Of a DNA stretch of 64,000 bases, positions 40,402 to 50,883 are shown in pieces. Every line of letters starts with the position of its first letter. Positions within the stretch are counted from its first letter, which is position 1. Position numbers and translations under genes: made by a program. Source of the stretch: Petroclostridium xylanilyticum (GTDB lineage: Bacteria > Bacillota > Clostridia > SK-Y3); assembly GCF_002252565.1 (NCBI RefSeq), contig NZ_NPML01000019.1:248001-312000 (forward strand), given 5' to 3'. The notes below the pieces were generated by a model. That model was not told where the DNA came from, searched no databases, and saw nothing but the letters and a program-made list of their open reading frames with translations.

Positions 40402-40839
40402 TCAATTTGTTTTTTTCAATATAATAACTTTATTCCCCTTTTTATTTCTTTTTATACAGTCACATAATGCAGATGTTATTGCAAGACCCCGTCCACTTTC
40501 ATTAAGACAAAATACTTCTAATTCTTCCTGTTCTCCTTTTTTCAAATTACAATCTTCTATCTTAGCAGCTATTCCTTCTCCTTCATCTTCAACAATAATG
40601 TATACCTCACTATTGTTGCATATTCCCGCTTTAATGTGCACCTTTTTGCTCTTATCCTTTTTGTTACCATGTACTACAGCGTTGATAATTAGCTCATTTA
40701 ATATCACTTTAATTTCAAAAATTAATTCCTCTGTTAATTTTATATTTGTTTGTAGAAAATTAACAATCTTCTCTACCGAATAACCGATATAAGCAGTGTC
40801 AGCCGGAATATCAACAGCGCACGAACAACCTTTTTTCAC
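40402..40839 (-). CDS. Anti-sigma factor-like serine kinase (RsbW/SpoIIAB family), second copy
   Basis: A 145-residue GHKL ATPase. The N box is LNELIINAVVHGN, G1 box VEDEGEGIAA and the lid-side motif SGRGLAITSAL. Such proteins bind a sigma factor and phosphorylate an anti-anti-sigma factor. It is separate from the rsbV-rsbW-sigB operon, transcribed after it in the same direction with sigB's terminator between. Its partner is unknown. It begins with an atypical cysteine-containing stretch KKGCSCAVD. Confidence 0.85.
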   Translation of the reverse strand: MKKGCSCAVDIPADTAYIGYSVEKIVNFLQTNIKLTEELIFEIKVILNELIINAVVHGNKKDKSKKVHIKAGICNNSEVYIIVEDEGEGIAAKIEDCNLKKGEQEELEVFCLNESGRGLAITSALCDCIKRNKKGNKVIILKKTN

Positions 40840-40951
40840 CCTACTCCCACCTTTTATTGCTCATTATTCCCGGTTCATAACCCCCAAAACACATCTATTA
40901 TTTTCACATAGGTAACATGTTTATAATTACCACATATAATATTAGATAAAA

Positions 40952-40985
40952 CAAAAAGTGCTAAAATTTAATTAGCACTTTTAAA
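40952..40985 (-). terminator. Terminator overlapping the end of the sigma gene
   Basis: AAAAGTGCTAA pairs with TTAGCACTTTT and a T-run follows; the sigma-factor stop lies within the hairpin. Confidence 0.8.
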
Positions 40986-41726
40986 ATACAATCGTTTAAA
41001 TTTGTCCAGTACTTTTTTTTCCAACCTGGAGATATACATTTGGGACACTCCCAACAAATCAGCAATTTGTTTTTGGGTCTTTTTATTGTAATATCTCTGT
41101 TTTATGAATTCTTTTTCTGCCTTATTAAAATGATTTAGGCTCTTCTCTATAAAATCTCTATTCTCTATTTTTGCAAAGGATGCATCTTCCTCACCAACTA
41201 GTTCTTGTAATGCTGTCTCATCGTCAGAATACAAGGATTGTTCTAGCGATTGAACGGCACTTATATTTGCAGATTCTATAATCTCAAGTATTGTTTCTTC
41301 GGATAAATTAAGATATTCTGCAATTTCCTCCACTTTGGGTGCTCTCCCCAAGGTTTGTGATAATATATGCCTTGCTTGATTTACTTTTTGATATATCTCG
41401 TATATTCTTCTTGGAACTCTTATTATATTTCCCTTATCCCTAAAGTACCTTTTTATCTCACCTATTATCGTAGGTGTGGCAAAGCTCGAAAATTTTACAC
41501 CCTTAGTAACATCATACCGTTCTACTGCTTGAAGCAGCCCAATACATGCTACCTGATATATATCATCATACTCGACTCCCCGGTTTAAAAATTTTTTAGT
41601 TAGTATATCAGCGATATACAAATACTTGTTAATAATATAGTCTCTTAAATGCTTGTCCCTTTTTTCACGATATTCAGCAAACATTTGTTCTTCAGTTAAA
41701 TATTCTATTTCTTTAGCTACTGCCAT
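40968..41726 (-). CDS. sigB: RNA polymerase sigma factor, SigB/SigF subfamily
   Basis: A 252-residue sigma-70-family factor. Region 2 includes YDDIYQVACIGLLQAVERYD and FSSFATPTIIGEIKRYFRD; region 3 APKVEEIAEYLNLSEETI; region 4 QKQIADLLGVSQMYISRLEKK. Length and motifs match the SigB/SigF/SigG group. Its gene follows an anti-anti-sigma and an anti-sigma gene, the layout of both the sigB and spoIIA operons. SpoIIA proteins are similar, so sigF is an alternative; the absence of other sporulation-operon marks keeps this open. Confidence 0.85.
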   Translation of the reverse strand: MAVAKEIEYLTEEQMFAEYREKRDKHLRDYIINKYLYIADILTKKFLNRGVEYDDIYQVACIGLLQAVERYDVTKGVKFSSFATPTIIGEIKRYFRDKGNIIRVPRRIYEIYQKVNQARHILSQTLGRAPKVEEIAEYLNLSEETILEIIESANISAVQSLEQSLYSDDETALQELVGEEDASFAKIENRDFIEKSLNHFNKAEKEFIKQRYYNKKTQKQIADLLGVSQMYISRLEKKVLDKFKRLYFKSAN

Positions 41727-41728
41727 GC

Positions 41729-42148
41729 CTAATTCTCCTTTAAAAACATGGATAAAGTAATAATTTCTTTACTGTGCTTTGAATAATTTACATCTACCTC
41801 ATCCACCAAGGAGTTTACAATAGAAATACCAAGAATGTCTTCTTCATCAAACAGTTCAAACTCTTCCGGTTTTCTATTTTCAAAGCTGAAACTTACCTTT
41901 AACTGCTCATCTCCCATAGTAAACCTGATAAAGCATCGCTCTGAAGTTGGGTCAGTTTTTGTTATAATTCGATTACAAATTTCCGCGACAGCAACCTTAA
42001 TATCTTCAATCTCATCTATTTGAAACCCTATTCTGCTGGCTATTCCGGAAACAGTTAACCTTACTATTCTCACCATCTCAGGTAAAAGTGGCACTACTAA
42101 ATCTATCTCCCTGGTAATTGAGTTATTTTTCTGCTGGAATTGTTCCAT
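41729..42148 (-). CDS. rsbW: Anti-sigma factor serine kinase RsbW
   Basis: A GHKL ATPase of about 139 residues from the ATG at 42148. A TTG six codons earlier is in frame, but GAGGAG lies correctly for the ATG. The N-box region VAVAEICNRIITK and downstream ILGISIVNSLVDEV are recognisable. It should bind the sigma factor and phosphorylate RsbV. It follows rsbV closely and ends three bases before the sigma gene. Confidence 0.85.
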   Translation of the reverse strand: MEQFQQKNNSITREIDLVVPLLPEMVRIVRLTVSGIASRIGFQIDEIEDIKVAVAEICNRIITKTDPTSERCFIRFTMGDEQLKVSFSFENRKPEEFELFDEEDILGISIVNSLVDEVDVNYSKHSKEIITLSMFLKEN

Positions 42149-42155
42149 TACTGTT

Positions 42156-42473
42156 TCACTCCTCAATTATGAATACCTTATTAAGTCCGGTTATCAAGAA
42201 TAGCTTTTTGATATTATTTTTAAGATTAGTTATATAAATATCGTTATTATTGCTTTTTACTTTTTTAAGAACTCCTACTAATACTCCCAAGCCTGTACTA
42301 TCAATATAATTTAAGTTAGTACAGTCAAGCTTTACACTCCTATTTTTTTGTTCTACGATAGCATAAAGCTTTTCCTTTAGCTCTGTAACAGTAGAAATAT
42401 CTATTTCACCACTTAACTCAACTACTACTGCATCTTCCAATTCTTTTTCAAAAATATCTAAGTTCGAAGCCAT
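42156..42473 (-). CDS. rsbV: Anti-anti-sigma factor RsbV (STAS domain)
   Basis: A 105-residue single STAS domain: VVVELSGEIDISTVTELKEKL then LDCTNLNYIDSTGLGVLVGVL, in which the serine after YID is the usual phosphorylation site. When unphosphorylated it frees the sigma factor from RsbW. First gene of the three-gene switch, preceded by GAGGGGG. Confidence 0.9.
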   Translation of the reverse strand: MASNLDIFEKELEDAVVVELSGEIDISTVTELKEKLYAIVEQKNRSVKLDCTNLNYIDSTGLGVLVGVLKKVKSNNNDIYITNLKNNIKKLFLITGLNKVFIIEE

Positions 42474-42500
42474 AATATACCCCCTCTAAATTATCATTAC

Positions 42501-43181
42501 CTACTTTTTATTGTACTTTACTATTTCTTGAAAGATTTCATAAACATTATTATATAAAACCTTTTTCTTCTCATTTTGTTTATCTTTTTCACCTAGGATT
42601 CTTAAAGCAATATAAGTATCTTTAGTTTTAAAGCCTATCTCTTCTAACATGCTATTACCTTCCAAAGGAACACCGTAAACATGGGCTTCCGTTGTTTCTC
42701 TGGCTGTTAGCTTTATCTCGGGATTTTTATTAATATCCACACCACACTTTGCTGCTACATCATCAAGGGGCTGAAAAGCACCTTGTTCAGCAAATCTTAA
42801 AAAATTCGTCTTATCCATTAAAAATATTTGTGTATCTCCCGCAGCAAATGTTACCATAACCTTTTGCTGCATTGCTATGTCCTGTTCACTCCTTATTTCA
42901 TCGGATAAAGTCATCGGCTGAAACAATAATTCTTTTTTCTTATCATTATTTATATCCTGTATAACTCCGGATAATTTTTCTTTAAGTTTTTGACCAACTT
43001 CATCAGCAATGTAGTTTTTACCTACGTAAGAGATAGTGATATCAGGCACAACATTGTTAGCACAATCTTTAAGAGTAATTAGCAACATGATGGCAACAAA
43101 AATTCCTACAAATGTGTGGATTTTATAATAATACCAGAAATTCTCGATTTTCTTTTTGTCTATATTTAAAATAGTACTCAC
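42501..43181 (-). CDS. Conserved membrane-anchored protein of unknown function
   Basis: A 226-residue protein with one N-terminal membrane helix (about residues 23-42, GIFVAIMLLITLKDC) and an extracytoplasmic domain. The segment PDITISYVGKNYIADE and the later DTQIFLMDKTNFLRFAEQGAFQPLDD look like a solute-binding-protein-related or lipoprotein-like fold, but I do not recognise a named family. It ends 27 bases before rsbV and might be co-transcribed with the sigma switch. Confidence 0.65.
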   Translation of the reverse strand: MSTILNIDKKKIENFWYYYKIHTFVGIFVAIMLLITLKDCANNVVPDITISYVGKNYIADEVGQKLKEKLSGVIQDINNDKKKELLFQPMTLSDEIRSEQDIAMQQKVMVTFAAGDTQIFLMDKTNFLRFAEQGAFQPLDDVAAKCGVDINKNPEIKLTARETTEAHVYGVPLEGNSMLEEIGFKTKDTYIALRILGEKDKQNEKKKVLYNNVYEIFQEIVKYNKK

Positions 43182-43274
43182 GAATCTTTCCCCCCACGCA
43201 TTACCTTTTTATCCGCATTACTATTTTATCATATCTTAAGTTATAAAACTACTGGAATCATTTATTATCAATAA

Positions 43275-43356
43275 ATTAAAGATAAAGAAAAAGATAAAGA
43301 TAAAGAACATAAATAAATTATTTTTTGTTTCTGCCTTTATCTTTATCTATAGCAAC
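43275..43356 (-). terminator. lysS terminator with GATAAA repeats
   Basis: Arms built from repeated GATAAA units: GATAAAGATAAAG pairs with CTTTATCTTTATC across a loop; located directly after the lysS stop. Confidence 0.7.
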
Positions 43357-43359
43357 ATT

Positions 43360-44859
<1,500 letters not shown>

Positions 44860-45006
44860 TCACTTTGTGCAATATATTATATATTATATTCTTTCCTTTG
44901 TAAAATAAAAATTGCCGCATCCCCTTCTTACGTGCCCAAATGTAATATTTTTAGTACGTTTTATATAATAATTACATAAATAAAGGAGTAAAAAGCCATT
45001 TTTCTG

Positions 45007-45030
45007 CTCTCCACTCCTCACTCTCTACTA
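45007..45030. repeat. Single heptad arm after greA
   Basis: On the minus strand AGTAGAG, AGTGAGG, AGTGGAG, AG begins at the greA stop codon. GGGGAGT-type unit. No opposing arm was found between greA and lysS. Confidence 0.6.
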
Positions 45031-45507
45031 TTTCTTGATTTCTAAAATCTTAAACTTAATTACCCCGTCAGGAACTGCCACATCAACAATACTTCCTACC
45101 TTTTGCCCTACGAGTGCTCTTCCCACAGGAGATTCATCAGAAATTTTATAATTGCTTGGGTCCGCTTCAGTAGAACCTACAATTGTATATTCTACTTCTT
45201 CATCAAACTCTAGATCTAAGACTTTAACTTTAGAACCGATACTAACAATCTCCGTATTTATATCTTCTTCATCTATAACTTTAGCATTTTTAAGCATATT
45301 TTCAAGCTGTACTATTCTAACTTCTACTTGCGCCTGCTCATTTTTAGCTTCATCGTATTCGGAATTTTCAGACAGATCACCAAAAGCTATTGCTTGTTTA
45401 ATCTTTTCGGCAACCTCTTTTCGCTTTACGGTTTTGAGATATTCAAGCTCATTCTCCAGTTTTTCAAGACCCTCATACGTTAATACAATTTGTTTACTAT
45501 TAGTCAT
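45028..45507 (-). CDS. greA: Transcription elongation factor GreA
   Basis: Rescues backtracked RNA polymerase by stimulating transcript cleavage. From ATG 45507 (after AAGGAGAG; an upstream in-frame ATG at 45525 lacks a site) the protein is 159 residues, the family norm. The N-terminal coiled coil carries the acidic tip in [18 protein letters not shown] and the C-terminal FKBP-like domain includes [14 protein letters not shown]. Confidence 0.96.
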   Translation of the reverse strand: MTNSKQIVLTYEGLEKLENELEYLKTVKRKEVAEKIKQAIAFGDLSENSEYDEAKNEQAQVEVRIVQLENMLKNAKVIDEEDINTEIVSIGSKVKVLDLEFDEEVEYTIVGSTEADPSNYKISDESPVGRALVGQKVGSIVDVAVPDGVIKFKILEIKK

Positions 45508-45720
45508 TTGATGTCTCTCCTTCATATTCTTCTTTATTTTGCAATATTATCTACCTTTAAGTCCATCCTAGTATTTTCACAGTGTTGAAAAATTCCACAT
45601 AATACAGCTGCAAATTTTTATGTTGATAATATATGCTATAACTTTGTAATTATTCATGAAATGACTTATGTCTTGATTTTTTTATATTATAAACAACAGT
45701 TTATGCATTGTCAATAAATA

Positions 45721-46752
45721 TTATTTACTACCCGCCAAGTTTTTTGCCAGTTTTTCCAGCTTAGATATGTCTATAGGCTTTCCGAATCCCTTTAAAACGT
45801 TAATTTTATATCCAGAACTGTAGAATTCTTTATTGAACTCGAGATACTGCTGAATGTTATTCATATTCATATTTAAATTTTTATTCAATTTCAATGATAT
45901 GATACATTCTATTAATTCTTCGTTATCTATTTCCCCCAACGGTCCTATTACATCTTTAATATTTTGAGGTATACTGATATTGACGCTATCGATAATAATA
46001 TTACTAATTCTTTTTTCTGCCATAGAGCTCGTACTAAGATTAAATACAATCGTTGACATACTGAGGGATGCTTTTCTTATCAATTTATCGAGATCATCTA
46101 AAACAAAAACTACATCAATACTGCTTAATGCCTTGCTAATGTCTTCCGATACCCGAACAGTCAGACCTGTCTCTTCACATACCTTCTCTGTATACACCTG
46201 TGCTTCTTTTACATCCTTCGTTACAAGTGTAACATATTTTACATTAGTAGAAAGTATGTTAATAATTGCTTTCGATTTTTCTGTAAAGCTATTTTCCACT
46301 ATACCAATATCTATCTGTGACATATCAGTTCCTGCTATTTTGCATATCTTTCTGAGAATATCTACCAACAGAGACATTAACAATCTCTTGCTGTTTAACC
46401 GAAAGAATCTTCCGCTCCCATATACGTATTCAAACATCTGTTTGTTTGTTTTCACATGTTGTGATAGTACTACATATTTTATCCCCTCCATTTCAAAATG
46501 TTCCAAGATTTCGCCACAAAGCTTATCTATGTCAACAGGCTTTGTTGAGCTTAATTGATATTCTGTAAAAGGTAAGTATGCAACATAAAGTTTTATATCA
46601 GTATCAGGGATGTCTACATATTTATATACATTTTTCTTAAAGCGAACAGTTAAAATATCAATTAGTTTTTGTGGAATTTTATTATGGAAAAAATCAGGAA
46701 TATATTTAAATTTTATTTCTTTAGAAATAGTTATAATTCCTAAACGACTCAC
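45721..46752 (-). CDS. Hypothetical protein, possible Rossmann-like domain
   Basis: A 343-residue protein I do not recognise. The centre (about residues 155-245) alternates strands and helices: MSQIDIGIVENSFTEKSKA, then KYVTLVTKDVKEAQVYTEKV and SSIDVVFVLDDLD, suggesting a nucleotide-binding-like alpha/beta fold. No membrane helix or signal is evident. It starts at GTG after GAGGAGG and stands 200 bases before greA in the same direction. Clostridial conservation is likely but not checked. Confidence 0.6.
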   Translation of the reverse strand: MSRLGIITISKEIKFKYIPDFFHNKIPQKLIDILTVRFKKNVYKYVDIPDTDIKLYVAYLPFTEYQLSSTKPVDIDKLCGEILEHFEMEGIKYVVLSQHVKTNKQMFEYVYGSGRFFRLNSKRLLMSLLVDILRKICKIAGTDMSQIDIGIVENSFTEKSKAIINILSTNVKYVTLVTKDVKEAQVYTEKVCEETGLTVRVSEDISKALSSIDVVFVLDDLDKLIRKASLSMSTIVFNLSTSSMAEKRISNIIIDSVNISIPQNIKDVIGPLGEIDNEELIECIISLKLNKNLNMNMNNIQQYLEFNKEFYSSGYKINVLKGFGKPIDISKLEKLAKNLAGSK

Positions 46753-46898
46753 TATATCCCTCCTCTTGCGTATTATAATTATATAGATATTAACTTTTCC
46801 TTAAAATATGACAAATAAATCCTGTACTTTAGCAAGTAATATGATAGATTCTTCTGATTTCTGAAATTGTTAAAACCAACTAAGGGGAGGATACTTTT

Positions 46899-47423
46899 AT
46901 GTTTATCGTTAATTCCGGTAAAATACAAAACATCTTGGAATATAACCGTAAAAAGGCTGTAGAATACGCTCATGCATGGGCCTTTAGACGTAATCCGCAA
47001 TATTATGACTTTGAAAAAATAGGTGGTGATTGTACTAATTTTGCCTCCCAGGTGATTTATGCAGGTAGTAATATTATGAATTACACCCGCAATACAGGAT
47101 GGTATTACGTTAATGTAAATAATCGTTCACCATCCTGGACCGGCGTAGATTTTTTGTATAAGTTTCTCGTAAATAATTCTTCCAGAGGTCCCTTTGCAGA
47201 AGAAGTGAATGTAAAAGATGTCCAACCGGGGGATATTGTACAATTATCTTTCAATAAACCGGATGACTTTAATCATTCACCTGTCATTGTCAGCACAGGT
47301 ACCATCCCCGACGTGAGTAATATACAAATTGCTGCGCATTCAATTGATCGGGACTATTACCCGTTGACCAATTACGATTGGGCATATATACGGTTTATAC
47401 ATATTAAAGGAGTGAGAAAATAA
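46899..47423 (+). CDS. Amidase-like protein (Amidase_6 domain)
   Basis: A 174-residue protein, nearly all one domain: YNRKKAVEYAHAWAFRRNPQ, then GGDCTNFASQVIYAG with the presumed catalytic cysteine, and the histidine in FNHSPVIVST. The domain is an NlpC/P60-like cysteine peptidase/amidase found in Firmicutes envelope and spore proteins. There is no signal peptide, which favours an intracellular or spore-associated role. AGGGGAGG precedes the ATG. Confidence 0.8.
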   Translation: MFIVNSGKIQNILEYNRKKAVEYAHAWAFRRNPQYYDFEKIGGDCTNFASQVIYAGSNIMNYTRNTGWYYVNVNNRSPSWTGVDFLYKFLVNNSSRGPFAEEVNVKDVQPGDIVQLSFNKPDDFNHSPVIVSTGTIPDVSNIQIAAHSIDRDYYPLTNYDWAYIRFIHIKGVRK

Positions 47424-47427
47424 ATAT

Positions 47428-47463
47428 CAAAAGTCAACAGCTCAAATCTGTTGACTCTTTTCT
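47428..47463. terminator. Bidirectional terminator between amidase and SASP genes
   Basis: AAAAGTCAACAG pairs with CTGTTGACTCTTTT. It encodes the last residues of the SASP on the opposite strand. Confidence 0.85.
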
Positions 47464-47639
47464 TTCATTATCCTTTTACGTCTTGTCATAATTCCTCCAA
47501 TTCTTCCGGTTTCTTTTGCAGTAAGTCCTTTCCAGCCAAATTGTTTTACTTTCTCTAATAAGCCCAGCTCTTCCGCTACTTCAAGCTTGAGCTTCTCGTC
47601 AGCTTCATTTGCTTTTTTAGTTACCGCTTTTTCCTCCAT
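47442..47639 (-). CDS. Alpha/beta-type small acid-soluble spore protein
   Basis: A 65-residue basic protein. LKLEVAEELGLLEKVKQFGW and LTAKETGRIGGIMTRRKR are the two conserved blocks of the family, the second including the GGxMT segment that contacts DNA. SASPs coat spore DNA and protect it from UV and hydrolysis. An upstream ATG at 47657 is part of the AAAGGAGG site, so the ATG at 47639 is taken. It marks the organism as a spore former. Expected to be SigG-dependent; I did not identify a promoter. Confidence 0.88.
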   Translation of the reverse strand: MEEKAVTKKANEADEKLKLEVAEELGLLEKVKQFGWKGLTAKETGRIGGIMTRRKRIMKEKSQQI

Positions 47640-47721
47640 AATCTGCCTCCTTTCCATGGTAGTTTATGGAGAAAAGCAAGTTTTATACATAAACAATGTA
47701 CAGTTTTCTGTGAACCGTCAA

Positions 47722-48969
47722 CTACTTTGTTTTATACGATGAATAAACAATTTCAGGATTTTCAAAAGTTTCACTCAATACAAGTGCCACGGCACCTTTC
47801 AATACTGCATTCTGGCTTAGAGAGGAAAAAGTTATTTTGGTTGAATCCTGCAGGTATTTCATGCTTCTCCTTCCTACTTCCTTTTGAATACACTCCATGA
47901 TAATCTTGCCAAGCTTTATGATTCTTCCATTAATAATAACCATCGAAGGATTAAAGGTATTGATTAAATTTGCTACTCCGATTCCCAGGCAAGCAGCCTT
48001 CTCTTTCACCACTCTTAATGCGACATTGTCGTTATTTAGGGCAGCCTCAAAAATTATTTCCGGGGAAATACGACACAAATTTCCACCTACCCATTCATTG
48101 ATGATAGATTTCTCACCGTTCGACAAAATTTCCTTAACTCTATTGACTATTGCCTGTTCTGAAGCTAGTGCTTGTAAACAACCAAAATTGCCACAACTAC
48201 ACCTCGGACCGTTCACTTCAATCGTAGTATGGCCTATTTCCCCTGCCCCTTCAGTTATCCCCCTGTAAAGTTGATTATCAATTACTACGCTACCGCCAAT
48301 TCCATAACCTACATAGATGAATACAAAATTAGAGATGTCCTTTGCAATACCAAACCAACTTTCCCCCAGCGTCATGGTCCTAACATCGTTATCAACAAAC
48401 ACAGGAACATTTAATTCACTTTCTAATATATCTTTAACGGGTACATTTTCCCATCCAAGGTTTGGTGCATAGATAGAAATTCCTTCCCGGGATTTTACTA
48501 ATCCGTGCACTCCAACACCAACACCTAATATTTTCTTGTCCTTATTAGCCTTCATCCAGGTACTTATTTTCTGAACGATTTTATCAAGTACAACCTCATT
48601 TGGAATAGAAGAGTCAATTTCCAGACCATCAGAATAAATACTATCGGAATTCAGGTTCGCTACTATTATTTCTACAGCCTTTGAACCAATATAAACTCCT
48701 ATTACATAATACCCATTTGAATTAATTCGGAGCATTACCGGTTTTCTGCCACCGCTGGACTCTCCTCTTTCCGCTTCCAAAATTAAATGACATTTAATTA
48801 ATTCAGCAGTAATATTTGTAACTGTTGCAGGGGTTAGACCGGTTATTTTAGCAATTTCTGCTCTTGAAACAGGTCCTTTTTCTCTAATAGTATTTAAGAT
48901 TAATGATGTATTCATTTTTTTCATGAGAGAAAAACTGCCTGGTACAACCTGTTTGCGCATACTATCCAC
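47722..48969 (-). CDS. ROK-family transcriptional repressor (XylR/NagC type)
   Basis: A 415-residue protein: N-terminal winged helix (about 20-75, SRAEIAKITGLTPATVTNITAELI), linker with ESSGGRKPVM, then a ROK kinase-like sugar domain containing the zinc motif CSCGNFGCLQALAS (about 250) and the glycine-rich GVGVGVHGLV. Probable repressor of a sugar pathway; no adjacent target is obvious. Its stop codon forms the start of a degenerate heptad array (TAGTTGACGGTTCACAG). Confidence 0.88.
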   Translation of the reverse strand: MDSMRKQVVPGSFSLMKKMNTSLILNTIREKGPVSRAEIAKITGLTPATVTNITAELIKCHLILEAERGESSGGRKPVMLRINSNGYYVIGVYIGSKAVEIIVANLNSDSIYSDGLEIDSSIPNEVVLDKIVQKISTWMKANKDKKILGVGVGVHGLVKSREGISIYAPNLGWENVPVKDILESELNVPVFVDNDVRTMTLGESWFGIAKDISNFVFIYVGYGIGGSVVIDNQLYRGITEGAGEIGHTTIEVNGPRCSCGNFGCLQALASEQAIVNRVKEILSNGEKSIINEWVGGNLCRISPEIIFEAALNNDNVALRVVKEKAACLGIGVANLINTFNPSMVIINGRIIKLGKIIMECIQKEVGRRSMKYLQDSTKITFSSLSQNAVLKGAVALVLSETFENPEIVYSSYKTK

Positions 48970-49090
48970 CTACCACAACGAATTATTTCAGCATAATATC
49001 CTATAATCAACAAATTTTAAAACTGTCTCCAAGTCACATTCCTTCTTACGTACTTTCATGTAATATCCTAATGCAACTTATATAGTTATC

Positions 49091-49214
49091 TATACATTTA
49101 CTGATAGCGATTTTACATGGCAGATAAAGTCAATAAGTTCACAGTTCACGGTTCACAGTAAAAGCTATTAAATCGTTGATTGCTGTGAACTGAGAACTGA
49201 GAACTGTGAACTAT
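49091..49214. repeat. Composite heptad element, copy 1
   Basis: Contains the block TTTTACATGGCAGATAAAGT, a left arm AGTTCAC, AGTTCAC, GGTTCAC, the centre AAGCTATTAAATCGTT and a right arm of CTGTGAA-type heptads. The same composite occurs at 52082 and 56905. Apart from this, 48970-49317 shows no gene. Confidence 0.85.
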
Positions 49215-49317
49215 ACATTTAAATAAATATTAAAATTATCTCCATAATATTAAATATTTTAACACAAAATTAACAGGGCAACAATGTTAATTTATTAAAT
49301 TAACTTAAAATAAAATC

Positions 49318-49346
49318 AAAACCTCCGGAAAATTCCGGAGGTTTTG
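49318..49346 (-). terminator. ctpB terminator
   Basis: AAAACCTCCGGAA pairs with TTCCGGAGGTTTT immediately after the stop codon. Confidence 0.9.
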
Positions 49347-49347
49347 G

Positions 49348-50559
49348 TTACATTCCTTGTTTCACTACCTCAATTGCTTTTTTAAGTTGAACATCTTCTT
49401 CCTCTTTTATCTGAGCAATGCTCCTTTTTAATTCTTCCGGAAACTCCACAACGATATCCGGTTGTATTCCTACCCCCTGAATGGACGTGCCATTAGGAGT
49501 ATAATATTTGGAAATAGTAACTTTAACCGCCGAACCGTCGCCAAGAGGGAAAAGTGTTTGAACCAAGCCCTTTCCAAACGTTTTTGTTCCTACCAGCTTT
49601 CCTTTACCGTGGTCTTTTATTGCCCCTGATAGTATTTCTGAGGCACTGGCACTTCCGCCATTGACAAGTACAACCAGAGGAATTTTTATTTCTTCTTTAT
49701 CCGAATATTTTGTATCTCTATTCTTATTTTTATCCTCGGTATAAACGATTAACCCCTCCGGCAGAAGGCGGTCAGCAATTTTTACAACCTCGTCCAGCAG
49801 CCCTCCGGGATTGTCTCTTACGTCAATGATTAATCCGCTAACATTCTTGCTATATAAATCGTCCAAAGCGGCATCAAAGTCTTTACTTGTTTTTTCATCA
49901 AACATAGTAATACGGATATATCCGATATTTCCGTCAATAACTTTATGCTTTACAGTTTGCAAAACAATGATATCTCTTTTGATAGTTATATCTTTTGGCT
50001 GGGATAGATTTTCCCGTACAATGGTGATAGTGACCTCTGTATTTTTAGGTCCCTTCATCATGCTCACTGCTTCTTCCAATTTATCTGCCCACACATCTTT
50101 TCCATTTACCTTAATGATTTTATCTCCAGGTAATATCCCTGCTTTTTCCCCTGGAGTACCTTCAAAGGGTGCTACCACAGTAATAAGATTATCTTTTGGG
50201 TCTGGAGCTACTACAACACCAATCCCGGCATAACTGCCATGAGTCTGTGTCATAAAATCGTCGTATTCTTTTTTATTCATATATACTGTATACGGGTCTC
50301 CTACAGCCGCTGCTACTCCTGCAGCAGCTCCTTCCATCAGTTTTTCTTCTTCTACAGGTTCAACATAATATTTTTTAATAATTTCTCTTACCTGGTTTAT
50401 TTTTGTATATTGTGTCCTTCCCCCCTGCACATTAAAAATGCCATAGAGAGGCAGGTTGCCTACTACAAGATACAAAACACTTGTTGCAATAAAGGTTGTA
50501 AATATAGTAATTAATACTAGTACAATTGCGCCAATCAATATACTACGTTTCCTAAACAA
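49348..50559 (-). CDS. S41-family C-terminal processing peptidase (CtpA/CtpB)
   Basis: A 403-residue protease. An N-terminal membrane helix (about 8-33) is followed by a PDZ domain (about 95-180, GIGVVVAPDPKDNLITVVAPFEGTPGEKAGILPGDKI fold, positions rather than full motif) and the S41 core with the serine in NGGSASASEILSGA and the lysine in GTKTFGKGLVQ. Homologues process extracytoplasmic proteins; CtpB in Bacillus acts in SigK activation during sporulation. It begins at TTG after AAGGAGA. It lies near an EnvC-like protein and ftsEX, a common clostridial neighbourhood. Confidence 0.93.
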   Translation of the reverse strand: MFRKRSILIGAIVLVLITIFTTFIATSVLYLVVGNLPLYGIFNVQGGRTQYTKINQVREIIKKYYVEPVEEEKLMEGAAAGVAAAVGDPYTVYMNKKEYDDFMTQTHGSYAGIGVVVAPDPKDNLITVVAPFEGTPGEKAGILPGDKIIKVNGKDVWADKLEEAVSMMKGPKNTEVTITIVRENLSQPKDITIKRDIIVLQTVKHKVIDGNIGYIRITMFDEKTSKDFDAALDDLYSKNVSGLIIDVRDNPGGLLDEVVKIADRLLPEGLIVYTEDKNKNRDTKYSDKEEIKIPLVVLVNGGSASASEILSGAIKDHGKGKLVGTKTFGKGLVQTLFPLGDGSAVKVTISKYYTPNGTSIQGVGIQPDIVVEFPEELKRSIAQIKEEEDVQLKKAIEVVKQGM

Positions 50560-50835
50560 TCAATCCCATCTCCTTAAAGTTACCCAAAGCTGAAGAAATC
50601 TTTATAATGAAGATAAGCTTCATTTTGAGTCCCTTATTATTCTCTAGTTTATAATATTTTGTACATTAAATTATTATACCTTATTATTGTAAAGAATAAA
50701 AGATTAAGATAACAATAAAATTGAAATCTTAATCTCTTCTTAACATTAAACTTTAAATAAAATTTATAATTATAACTATTTATATCGATAACCAATATTG
50801 AAGCTAAAAATAAATTAATGTAGTTATCGATGAAA

Positions 50836-50883
50836 TTAACCAACTTTAAAATCTCAATATTCAGTTTTAAAGTTGGTTAATTA
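50836..50883 (-). terminator. Terminator overlapping the end of the EnvC-like gene
   Basis: ATTAACCAACTTTAAAA pairs with TTTAAAGTTGGTTAAT across a 14-base loop; it covers the stop codon. Confidence 0.8.
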
